A DNA stretch of 64,000 nt from Plazaster borealis. Taxonomy: Eukaryota; Echinodermata; Asteroidea; Forcipulatida; Labidiasteridae. The stretch is taken from NCBI GenBank assembly GCA_021014325.1, contig CM037470.1, positions 3,127,647 through 3,191,646 of the forward strand. The letters are read 5' to 3'. Position numbers and translations under genes: made by a program. Position 1 is the stretch's first letter. Every line of letters starts with the position of its first letter. The notes under the pieces were generated by a model. The model saw nothing but the letters and a program-made list of their open reading frames with translations, was not told the DNA's origin and did not search any database. Below, in pieces: positions 33,357 through 54,320 of this stretch.

Positions 33357-34823
33357 CAACAAAGATAAAAACAAATTGAAACATACCAAGAACAAGAGAG
33401 AAGGACCGGCGTTCGAGTTGGACGTCCGCTATCGTTTCATAAGTCTCTTATTTATAATCATAACTCGGTGCTACGCACTGTAAAATAACCCCTACATAAA
33501 TAAACCCCTATACATTATATACACAGACTCAGCTCAGCTATTTCACAAACAAAACAGTGACTTCACAAGTCCATCTTAAAAAGGCGACATAACGGTGTCT
33601 TCCAAACTAGCCCGTCTACAGCCGCCGTCCTCAAACCCTTAAAAAACCCATAAAACCGTCAAAATCAAAAACCATGATTCTTCTTTTATTCTGTTGGACT
33701 GTGGACGGCACCCAATTTCATGGACGAATATCACCGAACAGGAACAATGGATAACACAGCTTGGTTTTGGATTGCCTACCAAAGCCTACCTCACGACATA
33801 CATAAGATCGGGACTTGTTCAATTTTGCTCAAAAAGGTAGGACCTAGGTTTCAAGGTAATTTTACCAATTTCAATCAGTATAAGCAACTTCAATAAGTAG
33901 GACCTTACACTACAACCGATAGTCTGTGGATTTACATCTCAAACATTGTTGGCATTGGTAGCCCAAAATGTTGCAAAGGGTTTTGTGTTTAAGCGAGAAC
34001 GTTTTATGTGACTCAGTTTGTAAACGTGCAGATTGTGATAAATGGTGCCATAAAGTCATTGACGCGAACTGTCTGTTACAATTAAATGCTGTTAATAAAA
34101 ATATATTGCTTAGCGACACAACAATGTTGACATACTCTACGTAATATTTCCATAAATAGATGTACTTTACTTTGCCCAAGAATTGGCTTTAAGGATTCGA
34201 AAAATTGTTTATTACACATAGTATTAGAAGTGAGGTCAAGGGTTAAAGGTTATTCCCAGTTGCAGCATGATGGACCCCAATTATTACTACTGTCTTAAAG
34301 GTGTGATACAAATGATCCATTATATCTTTAATTTAAAGAGATTTCTTGAACCATCTTTTAAGTGAATTATCAAACTTCCCCTATTTTGCCCAAACTGTAG
34401 AATCGGCCCAACTACAGTAAGGATCAGCCCAACTATAGTTAGGATCAGCCCAAATATAATTGGTCTGGGGCCCCAACTACAGTTGGGACAATTCCATAGT
34501 CAGGGCGCAACACGCACATCTCTTTTATTTTTCACCAGTACTGTCAGACAAGAACATCTCCAACTATTATCAAAGTGTCCGAGAATTATATGCTCCATCT
34601 TCCCATTGGTTGACTTGGACAAGGAGACACTCTACACAACATTTATTCAAATATGGCAGGATTTAACATGGCTCTGCACACACATAAAATGTATTCATGG
34701 GAAAAATGTGTTGCTGTAAACCCCTCCCCCCCCCCACCCAACCCCCAGTATTTCCTAGTTTTGACCAAGGGCCAAATTCAGGTATTTATTCCATAACAAT
34801 TCTTGGGTGTGATCTTTGACCTT
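33357..34823. other. Intergenic region 3' of BACE, no gene seen
   Basis: Apart from short repeats of a ggatcagcccaactatagtt unit at about 34400-34490, nothing was recognised. The right part may be BACE 3' UTR. Confidence 0.5.
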
Positions 34824-44309
<9,486 letters not shown>

Positions 44310-44783
44310 TATTTTTGCTGGTGAAGCAGTAGACCGGTGGGATCATTGACTGTTTCATGAAGTAAAGTTTGATCACAAACAGTTTTTTTGTAGATTTCTT
44401 ACAATTCACACACGATCCATTTCAAATCAAAGACCTGATTGTCAACTGAAATCTGAAAAGACACAATCAAATCATTACAAATTATTCAATGTTCAATGTT
44501 ATTAACGTCCTGACTTAGGGATCCTGCCGAGTTATCCACGTAAACGTAAACGTGTTCAATGAAACGAGGCCCTGCAGGGGTCCTTTTAGTTAGTTAGGAA
44601 AGGCATGAGCATCAGTAAAGGCAATGGCTTCCATCAAGTTGTAAACATGTCAGTATCGGCTTTACGATTCTTCCTACACGTAAATTACACCAAAACGAGC
44701 CAGCACTATATCATTTCAATGTACTTGCCACAACTTTTCAATGGGTAGGTTGAGAAGAAAAAAATTGTAGAAATTACTCTCAC

Positions 44784-44939
44784 CGTCCATGAGTAGGCTA
44801 TGACCATGGTGGTAGGAAAAATCCGTAGAATGTGCTCAACGAGCATAGACGCACAACCAAAGTCAGGAGTGGTCCATTTTTGACTGACATTTGTACCTTT
44901 TTCTTCCAACACAACAGCATAGTACCTTTCGATCAATGT
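44784..44939 (-). other. Possible upstream exon near BACE
   Basis: Acceptor tttcacacattcag and donor gtgagagt bound 156 bases, exactly 52 codons with no stop (ERYYAVVLEEKGTNVSQKW and MLVEHILRIFPTTMVIAY). It is not required by the BACE protein, whose signal peptide starts downstream. It could be a 5' UTR exon, an alternative N-terminus or chance. Confidence 0.25.
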
Positions 44940-46258
44940 CTGAATGTGTGAAATCACCCCAAGCAAAATCGCCCTCTACAAAGTCACCCCCCCCCCCTAG
45001 CATGACTAGCCTAGCTTTCGATGAAGCATGAGTTTATTATCGGTAAGTAAGGGGGAGACTTTGCCATGGGCGAATGGTTTCCTTTTGTGATAAGGTGGTC
45101 GACATGGTTGATATTGATTGATAATTATGTCAAGTCCCTGGCTGATCCCCGGCCCCATTCAAACAACGTCATTCAATCAGAAAACCATTCAGTCAATCAG
45201 TGATTATTTATAAAATACTTTCGGCTTTAAAATCTCTTTGATTTTGATTTGAAGGATCTTTGTGCCTATACAATTCATAATAATTATAATAGTGTTCCTA
45301 CTCACCAGTTAGACGAACAGTGCAAAGATAAGCATCAATGGATGGTGATAATTTTGTTTTTTATAAATATTATGAAATTCTTCCACTCCACATAAAATCG
45401 CTGAAATTTCCGGGTGCAAGGGGTGGCAGCTGGTTTTTCGTACGTGCTTGCTGGCGCCCTTCGTTGACGTCGTCCAGAGCTGTGTATTGAGAACGTCGTC
45501 GTGGTGAAATAATTTCAAGGGTTACCAGTCTATTGTGTTTTGGGTCAATAGAGGGGGTATGACCAAATTAATTATTACAACGAACAACCATGGATGACAT
45601 TATCTTCATGGGCGACTGTAATCATCTCTTATCCATTTCTTCATTCATTTTATTCAAAGTTCCATACTTCATAAAATTTCCAAGCAATACATAACCAAAA
45701 TAAAAATTGAATCTAAACACCAAAGTCAGTGACACTTGTTTTTGTCTGTGGAACATGTTTTGGTCACACAACCTTGTTGGAAAGTTATAGAGTGTGTGTG
45801 CCAGTAGGTGTTAAAGTCTTGTGCGTATTCGAACTACGGCCAAGCGTTTACGCCCGGTGACTGGCGCAAATCCACGAAAGTGGTTTCTGAAAAGTTGAGA
45901 TCAAATAAGCATCCTTGTCCAGAGTTTAAATTTTGCTTCAATAATAGGCCTAATTAACAAATTATGTTTGTATTTATTATACTAAAACTGATTTTATAAA
46001 CATTTTGATGAGTATTTTTGTTGTTAAGATTAATTTATCATTAAATATAATTTAAAACAAAGATTTGATTTCAGAGAAAATTATTTAAATAGGTCGCGTG
46101 TTGCACGAGGATTTCTCTTTAACTGGAAGATTTTAGAAATAATTTAAGTCGGGGTTACAAGTTGAACATACCAGAGACGTCTTATAAGCTATTCTGTTTA
46201 TGGACGACCCCCCCCCCCCCACCCCTCTGGTTTGTTACTTTGCTGCTGTAATTTTGTA

Positions 46259-46312
46259 GCCATCGAGAAAGACTCTGCTAGGGTCGAAACATCAGGTCAT
46301 TAACTATTTTTT
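46259..46312 (+). repeat. Second copy of the gggtcgaaac repeat
   Basis: It matches 7172-7227 over about 54 bp, including the trailing attaactattttttg. The flanks of the two copies differ. Confidence 0.35.
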
Positions 46313-46890
46313 GTATTTACCATAGGCCCTTTTGGTTGGTAAGCAGTTTGCAACAGCTAATTCTATTTTCTCATTTTGTAATTTAAATACGTAAGCTGAT
46401 CATTGCAGCTGATGTTAAGTTTATGGGCGTTGCCCCCTCTAGTTTGCGAGACTAGTCTGTTCAAACTGCCATTGAAATTTCCGAGGACTAATTGATGGAT
46501 GCAATTCATTTTATGAACACCACACCCTCTGGTTTGTGACTTTTATTTAAATTAGTCCAATGTTCGACCACAGATGCTATTAAGTTTACAACCAGCCGCA
46601 CCCACCAGCCCCCCGCCTTGGAGTTCACGGCAGCACTCGAGCTTCTACAGGCATGAATTGGTCCTTATGAAACAAAGTTGGACCGTTTTATAGAGTTCAA
46701 GGGCTGACCTACATGTACAGTGTACACATGGTGTATGAATGATGGACTTTTCAGCCCTGATTAATAACAATTTTCCTGGTTTTTCCCAATTGCAAAACAA
46801 TCGGATAACAGACTAAAGTAGAAATAATATCATGCCTGCTTCTAAAATAATCAGACTAAGTTTTGTTTACGATCAAAAAAACCACTGGGG

Positions 46891-46938
46891 AAAACAAACA
46901 AACAAACAAACAAACAAACAAACAAACAAACAAACAAA
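46891..46938. repeat. (CAAA)n microsatellite
   Basis: About 48 bp of uninterrupted caaa units. A shorter (tttg)n occurs at about 38436-38458. Confidence 0.9.
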
Positions 46939-47194
46939 GATCAACAATCACAATCAAGTGTTTTTAACTTATCCCCTGTGAGTTTATTCAGTATCAACTT
47001 GCCAAAATCCATAACATACTTGTTGATTAAGGTCTCTATAATGAATGGATGATGAAAAAGCAGAACCAAACAAAATGCACATGAAATTCCTTCAATAAAC
47101 AATATCAACAATAACCTTTCCAGGGGTGTCGTCGTACACAAACTGAAACAATTTAGTGGAGGTACCCCTCTTGGTATTGAGACGAAGCCCCCAT

Positions 47195-47435
47195 GGCCCA
47201 AGTTCATGGCTCATGCTTACCGCCGAATTCTGTGCTTGCGATCACCATTCTTCGCTTACAGGGCAAGCGCCAAATTTATGCACTAGCTGTGTAAAGCGAA
47301 GAATGCCTAGTAAAGTGGAGTGCACAAAAGCAAAAATTCCCCGCTAACCTGTGCAATACGCTTGATGTAAGAGCAGAATTCCCTGCTTCCGAAAGCGCGG
47401 ATTCTTTGCTAATAAGCAGAACCTTGAAGTTGGGC
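47195..47435. mobile_element. Family H MITE
   Basis: It begins ggcccaagttcatggctcat and ends agaaccttgaagttgggcc. Confidence 0.65.
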
Positions 47436-47639
47436 CAAGGTTTGCTCATCAAAAGGGCTGTGATGTTAGCACCCGTTATGCAATCTCATCTGTTTCAGAA
47501 CGACAAGGGAGATCAGTGAGGGGGAAATAAAAATCCTGCAATCAGGAAAAATCCTGACGAACTTTGCTTCCCACCAACATCTCAGTCATCTGGGTCCATT
47601 GTGACAGTGTATAAATTTACGCATGATGTGCATTGCAAA

Positions 47640-47830
47640 CACCAGAGTCAAATTCCATAGAGATGGTAAAGCAGAAACTACTGAGAAGCAAGCATTTATA
47701 TCTGCTAAGCACAAATTAACAGGGATCCGGTCACAAACAGTAACCAAGGGTGGTATACCGGCTGGTAACCCGTTTCCGTTAAGCAAAAACTTCAGCGCTT
47801 AGTGAATTGGTGTGCTGAAGCAGCTCTGCG
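47640..47830. mobile_element. Family B MITE, worn
   Basis: It carries caaattccatagagatggta and ggctggtaacccgtttccgt with gtgctgaagcagctctgcga at the right end. Confidence 0.5.
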
Positions 47831-48141
47831 AATTACGTGTACATGTATCCTTATGCCATGGCCATCTTTAAATATCTGGTTCCCCGTGTTGACAATGGTG
47901 ATGTTAGCTCTAATCAAAAGGGGGATCAGACTGTTTAGTCCTTTATTTCGCCTGTACAATTACATAGGCCCTTTTTTGAAACCAGTTTCGGCTCAGGCTT
48001 TCAGTACGTAAGCCAGAGCCGAAGCCGTGGCTTCAATGGAAGAAAAAGACGGCTTTAAGACCAAGCCCCTACAAGGTGACTGTAGGCTACAAGGCAAGAC
48101 CGAACTCATGAGCCAAACAATGTCCAAACACAAAGATTGTC

Positions 48142-48310
48142 ACTATAGACCCCATGCATTGGCCGCCATCGTTGAGGTCAAACAATGTAAACATACAGGC
48201 GCCGCACACAACTCAGCCAATGATAGGTCTTCATTTGACTTCAGTGAGGGCGCTGTTTGGGCTTGTGATGTCATGTGTAAGCGGTCTGTTGACACATTCA
48301 ATGCAACTGT
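48142..48310. repeat. Dispersed repeat shared with 3292-3480
   Basis: It has the same blocks as the 3.3-kb copy (gcattggccgccatcgttga, cagccaatgataggtcttca). Overlapping short frames here come from the repeat, not a gene. Confidence 0.6.
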
Positions 48311-49835
48311 GTTTCGGGATGCAAAATAATCAAGATGGCCGCTTTATTCTGGCGTTTGATCCAATATTAAAAGTAATGCAATACGATATCATTCTGTATA
48401 ATAAGTGGAAAGGTTATTGTTGATCTCATAATCTTTCAAAAGTAAACCTTTATCTTTTAAATTAAGAACGACTAGTTCCCCAAACAGCAACCCACCCCCC
48501 CCCCACCCGAAAAGGAAAAGTTTCTTAATAACACTTACTGTTGAATGAATATCTTTTTCCGTAAGCCAAATTAATGTTGTTTAATCATGTCAACAAATCC
48601 CCCACCCCTTTTGAAAATAATAAAATTAAAATAAAACACCAGAAAGCATACTTCCTGCTTCAGTATTTAAAAAATAAAATAAATAAAAAATAAAAACCCA
48701 GCCAATAATCATGAATTTATCGATGGCATGCCCAAATGTAATAACACAATCTCTATCGTTTACTTCTTTTAGTACTTCTCCGCTAACTTTACTGGAGACA
48801 AACACAGTACTGCAATTCGTGACCAGCACATTTCGTTAGCCTTTTCGAGATACCGTGGACACTATAAGAGTGCCCTGTTTGGATTTGGTGTATACAGACA
48901 AAAGTACCCCTTACCTAGACAAAAGTACCCCTTATACCCAACAGTGTCATAGTATGGTGTCCATCATATCTCAAAAATGGCTTATGATAACCATTCCAGA
49001 GTCGGCATAAATACTCGAAACAAAAACTAACCTTTGACCTCTACTGCGGGCAAAAAATACCGAAGGGCACACGCAGGCACACCTCCAAATAAACCATTTG
49101 CAAGTTCGATTTGAGTGTCTGGTACAATGACTTGCCTAGTCACAAGTTGCCGCTGAAATCTGAAATTCAGCAATGTCTGATTGTTCCAGGCATAACAGGT
49201 ATACACTTGGGCATGTCATCTGTTTCTTTGGACTATTGAGTTAATTATCACATTGCAGACCCACACCAGTCACCAACCCCCAGCAACACTGGCAGACTTT
49301 GAGCCCTAGGTGGCAGCAGACATAACTCCGTGGATTTACTCGGTGGTACAATACTGCAACCCAATGACCTTCAAAGTCTCCCATTCCTATGAAGACCAAT
49401 TTAATTGAGCTACCGGGAACAATGTCTCAAACAGCAGCTAAGACTTTCCTTGCTCGAAACATGCAGTGTGCATTGTCCGAGTGCCCTCCCCCCAAAAAAG
49501 AAAAAGAAAAAACAAAAATTAAAATAAAAAATGACCGAGGGCGGTGACTGATGCAGCCCCAAATATTCCACCTCACCATCTTCTTCAACCTCATCACATT
49601 CATTTGTTTTCAAGGAGAGACGTCTCCCCCGAGAACAAAAATAAAAAGAGGAAAGGCAGCCAACTCTGTTAAGCAGATAGTTGAAATTTCTTGTTAGCAT
49701 GGTCACCAGATCAAGCGGAACAGGATGCGGATTCCTCTTTTAACTGGTTGCCAAGTCTGCTTAGCAAATTGTTTCCTGCATATCAGCTTAAAAGAAAGCT
49801 GGCAGCCCATCCTTTGTAGGTACAAAAAATTTTAA

Positions 49836-49968
49836 GCCGTGTCCGAATTGGCGGTTACAGCTACGGCTGGATTGTCGCGTCATCATGTGTTGAAGTATAA
49901 ACGTCCTTGACAACACCTTTAAGCAACAGTTGTAGCTGTAGCCATAGCCAACAATTCGGATACAGCCT
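49836..49968. mobile_element. Family F palindromic MITE
   Basis: It begins gccgtgtccgaattggcggt and ends caacaattcggatacagc, an inverted repeat. Confidence 0.65.
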
Positions 49969-50135
49969 AAGCCTCACAGTAGGAGACTTTATAGACACTA
50001 GGTGGCAGCAGACTTACCAAATAAAATCCACTGCTCTGAAAAGTTACACCTAAACGTCCTTAAACTTAGGAAATTTACTTGTTATATCTGCTGCCACCTA
50101 GCACCTTTTAACAATCAGATTGTTTCAACACCTGA

Positions 50136-50330
50136 ACCAACTTCATAGAGATGTTAAAGCACACAAATCTGCTACGCACAGTGTATCTTTGCTTAGCAGA
50201 AAACAGGTTACCAGCCACAATACCATGTAATGTACATTGCTTGTGACTGGTACCAAGGTAATTTCTGCTGAGTAGATTAGCCCAATAAGTATGATTTGTT
50301 TCTGCTTGAACAGCTCGGTGACATTGGTAC
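50136..50330. mobile_element. Family B MITE
   Basis: It carries cttcatagagatgttaaagc on the left, the central ccagccacaataccatgtaa, and tctgcttgaacagctcggtg on the right. Confidence 0.55.
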
Positions 50331-50849
50331 AGGCGAGAGGCTATGTGTTGGTGTGTCGGCGATAGCTAAACCTACTAACCATACAAACTGTGCACACAAA
50401 AGTACAACAGAAGTCCCACAGTGAAACATCATAATGGAATCAACCTAAACAATTGTTGCACGGGGGTAGAAAACAAATGACAAACTGATGACACACTCTC
50501 AGCAACACAAAGTGTTTGGAAGAACTGGGTGACTGGAATGAAACAGTTGCATAAATTTGGATTCACTTTCTATTTCAGAAATTATGCGATTGGTAATGAC
50601 ATGCAGGGATGAACTGATTTTTCTCCCCTCGGATTGGTGGGGACAGACTGCTGGAGGTGGGGTTTACTTAGAAAGCTGCTGAGAAAGTGTCAACAATTTT
50701 ACACAGACTTTTGGCACATAACTTTTAAACACATCAGCAGCCGACAAGAAAAGATTCCATTTCTTTCCGACACGTCAACACATAGCAGATATATGTAGCT
50801 GCATCATCAGGGAGTAAAACACCATCAGCGCAGTTTAACCATGGCCAAT

Positions 50850-51165
50850 TTCACAGAGCTTAGCCCAAGCTTAAGCAGAGCTTTCGAAGAGACAGAGCCG
50901 AAACAAATTGTCTGTGACTGGTTTCCCACTCAATTTACCCTCAGCAGAAACTTTTAAGTATCACTTTTCCCACTCAATGTCACAAAATTGCTTATAGCTT
51001 GAAGCATTCCTTAAAAGATGGCTTAGTTTTAAAAACAAACTACCGGGAAAACCAGTCATTAACAAAAGTACACCACATGGCATTTTGACCGGTACTTTAC
51101 GCTAAGCAAGACATCTAGCTCCGCTTAGCTCATTTCCATGCTCCAAAGCTCTATAAAATTGGCCC
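50850..51165. mobile_element. Family B MITE-related sequence
   Basis: Its ends are catggccaatttcacagagc and ccaaagctctataaaattgg. The interior is more diverged than in other copies. Confidence 0.5.
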
Positions 51166-51811
51166 CGATATAGAAACACATACATTACATTGATAGAAAG
51201 ATTATACACAACAACAGAAAATGGAATTTGGTTTTCAGTTTGTTCACGTCCAGCCTGGATAGATCTTGCCAACAATGCCAGTGGGTACAATTCACTTCAT
51301 GGATGGTAACAGGTGGGGGGGGGGAGTTAGGACTAGCCTAATGGACAGGCCATGTGTTTTGTACTTTGCCAGGGCGACATTAGCACACTACATGTACGCC
51401 TCCATGATGCAAATGTAAAATTTCTACTTAAACATTTCACTTCCACTGCACACGATGAAGTATCGGCGCGAACATAAATGAAAGGGGTTGGTAGATGTGG
51501 GGGCCCCCTTTAACAACAGGGGAGAAATAAAATACAACAAATGATTTTGCAATCTGGCAAAACTGGTGAGGAATATTCAATTCAGAATGGATGGGTTATA
51601 CCTGAATATCCTGGATTGTCACAAATCGAAAACCAAATCCCTGAGTAGGAATTAACCAAATTAAAATTGTAAAAATAATGATCACTTCAACAAGTCTTTA
51701 TCAATGATTAACCCCCAAAAATGCTTAAAAATAGAATTGTGACCTCACGATAAACATTATTTCAGTTTAAACCAAAGCACCGGTTGTGTTATCGACAAAA
51801 TGCCACCAGGG

Positions 51812-51963
51812 CCCGATTTCACAAAGAGCCAAGATTGATCTTAACTGTAATCATCGCTATCTTAATTGCTAAGCAAAGTGTGGTGTTACAATACAAATCA
51901 CAATGGAAATATTGACAACTCATCTTATAGATAAGTCTTAGTACTTTGTGAAATCGATCCCAG
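51812..51963. mobile_element. Family G MITE
   Basis: It begins gcccgatttcacaaagagcc and ends actttgtgaaatcgatccc. Confidence 0.65.
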
Positions 51964-52679
51964 GTCCAAAACAGAGACAAAAAAAGCCCACCAGCTAAAA
52001 GAAGATAATGTCTTCTTGACAGCTGTGCAAAATACTTGTCAGAAATCTTATCCCACAGTCCAATGTGGACAACTTTACTGTGCTCTTGAGAGCACTGTGG
52101 GGACCCACAAGCAGCTTTTAAACTCACTCACTCAAACAAAAACTTTTAAAAAACCTTTAATGGCACCCACTTGCATCACAAGTAAAAGAAGTGCAGAGGA
52201 ACAAACTACTGTTTCGGACAGGGGTATAGTTCGGTGAATCTCCCAGAGAAAATCCCATAAAAAAAATATATAAAAAAAAATAGACAAGCTTGAACTCTTC
52301 TTTCACATGTCGTAAAACAGATGTTTGAATAAGTTTCTCAATCATTTGCTTTATAAATCGATAATGCAATTGTTCTATTTCGACTCCATCCCTCACAATG
52401 GTCTCAGACTTTTGTGATGCAAGTGGGTAAAATGCAACTTCCTTCCCATACCCCAAGAGCACACAAGAAATGTTTAAAACTCTTCTCAACTCTTTAGTGA
52501 CCATTCATTTCTGTATTAAAATCACCATAATATGCCAAGGCATGGCTAATATCATTGATTCTTTTTCGACATAACTTGCCAGTGAAAAAAAGGTCTTGGA
52601 AAAAACAAAAGGAAAACAAACATTTTATTTTGTTTAAGAATTGAAGAAAATAAGTTGACTGAGCAATGTTGAGTGAGAG

Positions 52680-52680
<1 letters not shown>

Positions 52681-52718
<38 letters not shown>
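52681..52718. repeat. Poly-A run of about 38 bases
   Basis: An uninterrupted A run on the plus strand, in the gene-free region downstream of DDX6. No retrogene body was recognised next to it. Confidence 0.9.
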
Positions 52719-52720
<2 letters not shown>

Positions 52721-52906
52721 CATTTCAGGCCGAACTTTTTTGGGTGATTGGGAAGTACAGTACATGTGATTAAAACCATAGAGCATGGACAAATCTTGCG
52801 GCCGTTTGTGGCTGGTGTGAGCTTTTTGCGGCCACTATCGTCTCTAAAGGGTTAAACTCCATCATCATCTCTCATCAGCAACTCTCGCTGCCGATTCCCT
52901 AGAGTC

Positions 52907-53100
52907 TTGGCCCATTTCATAGAGCTGCTCAAGCAGAGAATTTTGCTAAACAATGTTCTGCTAAGCAAAAACAAGCAGGCTACCAATCACATACATGTGT
53001 GTGACATGGTATTTTGCCTGGTAATCTTATTCTGGTAAGCATATTTGTTTGTGTTGCTTAGCTACTTTTTGTGCTTAAGCAGCTCTATGAAGTTGGGCTC
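52907..53100. mobile_element. Family B MITE
   Basis: It begins ttggcccatttcatagagct and ends cagctctatgaagttgggc, an inverted repeat. Confidence 0.65.
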
Positions 53101-53395
53101 TCGTTTATACTTGACAGAGCCAGCATCTAGACTATGGTCATGCCGTCCTCAAAAGGTTCCTCTTAGGGAGAGGGGCATCCTTCCTCCTTGAGACGGATGA
53201 CAATCACGGATAATAATGTAGGCGTCCATGCCTGCTCTGTAGTGTACAAAACCAACCTCACAACTAATTTTGTACGTCAATACAAGTAAATAAACAAACT
53301 TAAAATAAAATCAATGTTGATTATTCATGCACCCAAGATCGTACAATTATCCCCCATGCCCCTTTCACTTCTTACCACACACAATGCTGATAACT

Positions 53396-53580
53396 GCCCA
53401 ATTTCCTAAAACTGTTGGTGCAATAAACTTGCTTAGCACTGAATAATATCGTTTAGCAGAAACGGGTCGTCGGCCAAACAGCCATGTATATAAGTTTACA
53501 TTGCAGTGACTGGTACCCTGCTTTTTTGGGGGTGCTTAGTATTTTTCTTAAAAGCTTAACAGCTTTATGCCAATTGGGCT
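53396..53580. mobile_element. Family B MITE
   Basis: It begins gcccaatttcctaaaactgt and ends cagctttatgccaattgggc. A partial further copy follows at about 53900-54012. Confidence 0.6.
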
Positions 53581-54002
53581 ACCCGGTGTAATGTATTGAA
53601 ATTTTTCCTCTGACAACGTAACCACAGACATATGTACAACGAAACCAGCTCAACAGTGCTTTAAAAGTGAAAGGTATCACACCATAAACATCTACAAATG
53701 ACTGGCACAAACACTGCCCTCCCTCAGTTGGACCCCTGCCAGGGAAAGGGGCAGGGAGGAGTAAATCCTGGGTGCATGAATTCAACACAGACGTTGCAGT
53801 CAGAATTGCACGAGGAATTACTCAATACACAAATCATAACAAGGACGGACCCACACACAAAAGCCGGGTAATCATTTACATCAGACAAAAAAACCCAGAG
53901 CCTAATTTCACAGAGCTGCCGAAGCAGAAAATATTGTTTGATTTTCTAGCAAAAATGAGCAGGATACCAGTCACAAATTGTACATGTGTGACATGGTATT
54001 TT

Positions 54003-54320
54003 GGCTGGTAACCTCTTAACATGAGGCCAGCTGGGCTCTTAACCAGAGGCCAACTTGGCTCATAACCAGAGGCCAACTGGGCTATTCTTAACATGAGGCC
54101 AGCTAAGCTCTCCTTAGAATGAGGCCAGCTGGGCTCTTCCTAACATAAGGCCAGCTGGACTTTTAACCAGAGGCCAACTGGGCTCTTCTTAACATGAGGC
54201 CAGCTGGGCTCTTAACATGAGGACAGCTGGACTCTCCTTACAGTGTATCATGAGGCCAGGAGGCCAGCTGGGCTCTTCGAAACATGAGGCCAGTTGGGCT
54301 CTTAACCTGAGGGCAGTTTG
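54003..54320. repeat. Minisatellite of gaggccagctgggctctt units
   Basis: About twelve imperfect units with spacing of 17-35 bp; a single unit recurs in the DDX6 intron near 60175-60195. It lies downstream of DDX6. Confidence 0.82.

Noticed and set aside
48027..48423. Plus-strand frames of 89-100 codons
   Set aside because: They lie in the dispersed repeat shared with 3292-3480, and the two copies do not keep a common frame.
52157..52504. A minus-strand 115-codon frame in the BACE-DDX6 gap
   Set aside because: There is no recognisable domain, it includes a Phe/Tyr-rich AT stretch, and it overlaps an inverted repeat (cacccacttgcatcacaa and its complement); probably non-coding.
52681..52718. 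Poly-A tail of a processed pseudogene
   Set aside because: No coding remnant was found within about 1 kb on either side.
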